Positions 6,674-7,431 of a stretch of 7,431 nt of DNA are shown piece after piece. A program made the position numbers and the translations under genes. This DNA is from an uncultured Desulfobulbaceae bacterium (lineage in GTDB: Bacteria; Desulfobacterota; Desulfobulbia; Desulfobulbales; Desulfobulbaceae), in contig CALZIH010000292.1 in NCBI GenBank assembly GCA_945787305.1, positions 1 to 7,431 on the forward strand, in the 5' to 3' direction. The notes below the pieces were generated by a model that saw nothing but the letters and a program-made list of their open reading frames with translations, was not told the DNA's origin and did not search any database. Positions within the stretch are counted from its first letter, which is position 1. Every line of letters begins with the position of its first letter.

Positions 6674-7000
6674 TTAACCGTGCAGGTCGACGACATCTTC
6701 GCTATCGATGGATTTGTAATTGCGATAGACGGAAATAACGATACTGATGGCAATCGCCGCCTCTGCAGCGGCAATGGCCATAATGAACAAGGTAAATATC
6801 TGACCGATTGCCGGGTCTGGTGCGAGGAAACGATTAAAAGCCATAAAGTTCATGGATGCACCGGCGAGAATCAGCTCGGAAGCGATCAGCATACCGATAA
6901 TTGTCCTGCGGGAAACCAGGCCATAGATACCAAAGGCAAAGAGCAAGGCACCAAGAACCAGGTAGGTTCCGAGACAGTTGTACAGGTTAAGCATATACAT
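6674..7000 (-). CDS. nuoK: NADH-quinone oxidoreductase subunit K
   Basis: NuoK is a three-helix membrane subunit that links the quinone-binding region to the antiporter-like subunits through glutamates buried in the membrane. This 108-aa protein has the family pattern: helix 1 (about residues 9-29), helix 2 with Glu42 (IGMLIASELILAGASMNFMAF) and helix 3 with Glu80 (LFIMAIAAAEAAIAISI). These correspond to E. coli NuoK Glu36 and Glu72. The length is normal (E. coli 100 aa), and the SIDSEDVVDL tail is typical. It begins 2 nt after the nuoJ stop. The start could be 7000 or the third-codon ATG at 6994; 7000 has the better distance to GAGGAA at 7011-7016. The NuoK signature, including both Glu residues, separates it from MrpC, so the cluster is true complex I and not an Mrp antiporter operon. 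Confidence 0.96.
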   Translation of the reverse strand: MYMLNLYNCLGTYLVLGALLFAFGIYGLVSRRTIIGMLIASELILAGASMNFMAFNRFLAPDPAIGQIFTLFIMAIAAAEAAIAISIVISVYRNYKSIDSEDVVDLHG

Positions 7001-7002
7001 GA

Positions 7003-7431
7003 TTAATTTCTTCCTCTTCGCGCAAGAACCACAGCACCGATAATGGCCATTAACAAGACAATGGAGATGAGTTCAAAAACCATGGAGTGGCTTGTGAGCA
7101 AAACTTTACCGATACGCTCTATATCTCCTGCACCAGTACGCGGGAAAGCCTGCCACTTGGTTGTGAGACCGAGGACGGAGAGGGCGGCAAAGATTAACGC
7201 TCCTAAACTGAACCCGAGCGGACCTGCAAATCGAGTCAGCTTTTTACCTGGGGTGTCGCCTTGTTCCGGTGTTGCCATCATGATACCGAATGCAATCAGA
7301 ATAGAGACTGCACCGACATAGATGAGCATCTGCATCATGGCTACAAATGGAGAAAGCAGAAAGTAGTACACGCCGGCGACCCCTGTGAAACAGATTGCAA
7401 GCCCGCAAATGCAGCGGACAAGCCGTTGGGA
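7003..7431 (-). CDS. nuoJ: NADH-quinone oxidoreductase subunit J (5' end outside the window)
   Basis: NuoJ is a small membrane subunit whose third helix has a pi-bulge that shifts during the coupling cycle. The visible 142 residues include that helix, with the signature MLIYVGAVSILIAFGIMM preceded by FVAMMQ. They also include two later hydrophobic stretches (about GFSLGALIFAALSVLGL and MVFELISIVLLMAIIGAVVLA) and the end RRGRN. A GTG at 7371 could be mistaken for the start. However, the frame stays open to the window edge and encodes matching NuoJ sequence upstream of it (LAICFTGVAGVYYFLL, the second helix), so the real start lies beyond 7431. About 20-25 N-terminal residues are probably missing. 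The stop is 2 nt before nuoK. Family assignment is confident. Confidence 0.93.
   Translation of the reverse strand, partial: SQRLVRCICGLAICFTGVAGVYYFLLSPFVAMMQMLIYVGAVSILIAFGIMMATPEQGDTPGKKLTRFAGPLGFSLGALIFAALSVLGLTTKWQAFPRTGAGDIERIGKVLLTSHSMVFELISIVLLMAIIGAVVLARRGRN
7011..7016 (-). promoter_or_regulatory. Ribosome binding site of nuoK, within the 3' end of nuoJ
   Basis: GAGGAA on the minus strand lies in the last nuoJ codons, 10 nt before the ATG at 7000 and 16 nt before the alternative ATG at 6994. This favours the upstream start and coupling to nuoJ translation. Confidence 0.6.

Noticed and set aside
7003..7371. nuoJ starting at the GTG at 7371
   Set aside because: The same frame remains open to the window edge and encodes NuoJ-like helix 2 sequence upstream of the GTG, so the start lies outside the window.
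5084..7431. An Mrp Na+/H+ antiporter operon instead of complex I
   Set aside because: True NuoK (two buried Glu residues), NuoJ, NuoM (Glu in TM12) and NuoN are present, and no MrpE, MrpF or MrpG is seen.

Overview
The window is the distal, membrane-arm part of a respiratory complex I (nuo) operon. Every gene lies on the minus strand, so transcription runs from high to low coordinates. In transcription order the genes are: nuoJ (5' end cut by the window edge), nuoK, a 500-aa MrpD/NuoL-type antiporter-like subunit, a 93-aa two-helix membrane protein, a broken NuoL-like gene, nuoM and nuoN. The genes are tightly packed, with a 4-bp ATGA overlap or gaps of 2 to 87 bp, and most starts have a clear Shine-Dalgarno sequence. 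No RNA genes, mobile elements or CRISPR arrays are visible. No convincing promoter or terminator lies inside the window. The hydrophilic-arm genes (nuoA-I) are presumably beyond position 7431.

The moderate GC content and the gene order J-K-[MrpD-like]-[small 2-TM protein]-[NuoL-like]-M-N suggest an anaerobic bacterium of the former Deltaproteobacteria (Desulfobacterota, possibly Desulfobulbales-like). This placement comes from memory of similar clusters and is only moderately certain.

The products should form the proton- or sodium-translocating arm of NADH (or ferredoxin):quinone oxidoreductase. NuoJ and NuoK connect the quinone site to the pumps. NuoN, NuoM, the NuoL-like protein (with its long C-terminal amphipathic segment) and the extra MrpD-like protein supply antiporter-like channels. 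There are thus four antiporter-like genes where canonical operons have three (L, M, N).

Two points stand out. First, the NuoL-like gene is broken twice. One lesion is a frameshift near 4340-4356. The other, near 3915-3925, is an out-of-frame deletion of about 35 codons that removes the helix carrying the family's conserved His/His/Lys. The paralogs in the same window show what is missing. The remaining parts of the gene are well conserved, so the damage is either very recent or a sequencing/assembly fault. Second, the extra MrpD-like subunit and its small partner make this an enlarged or variant complex I.
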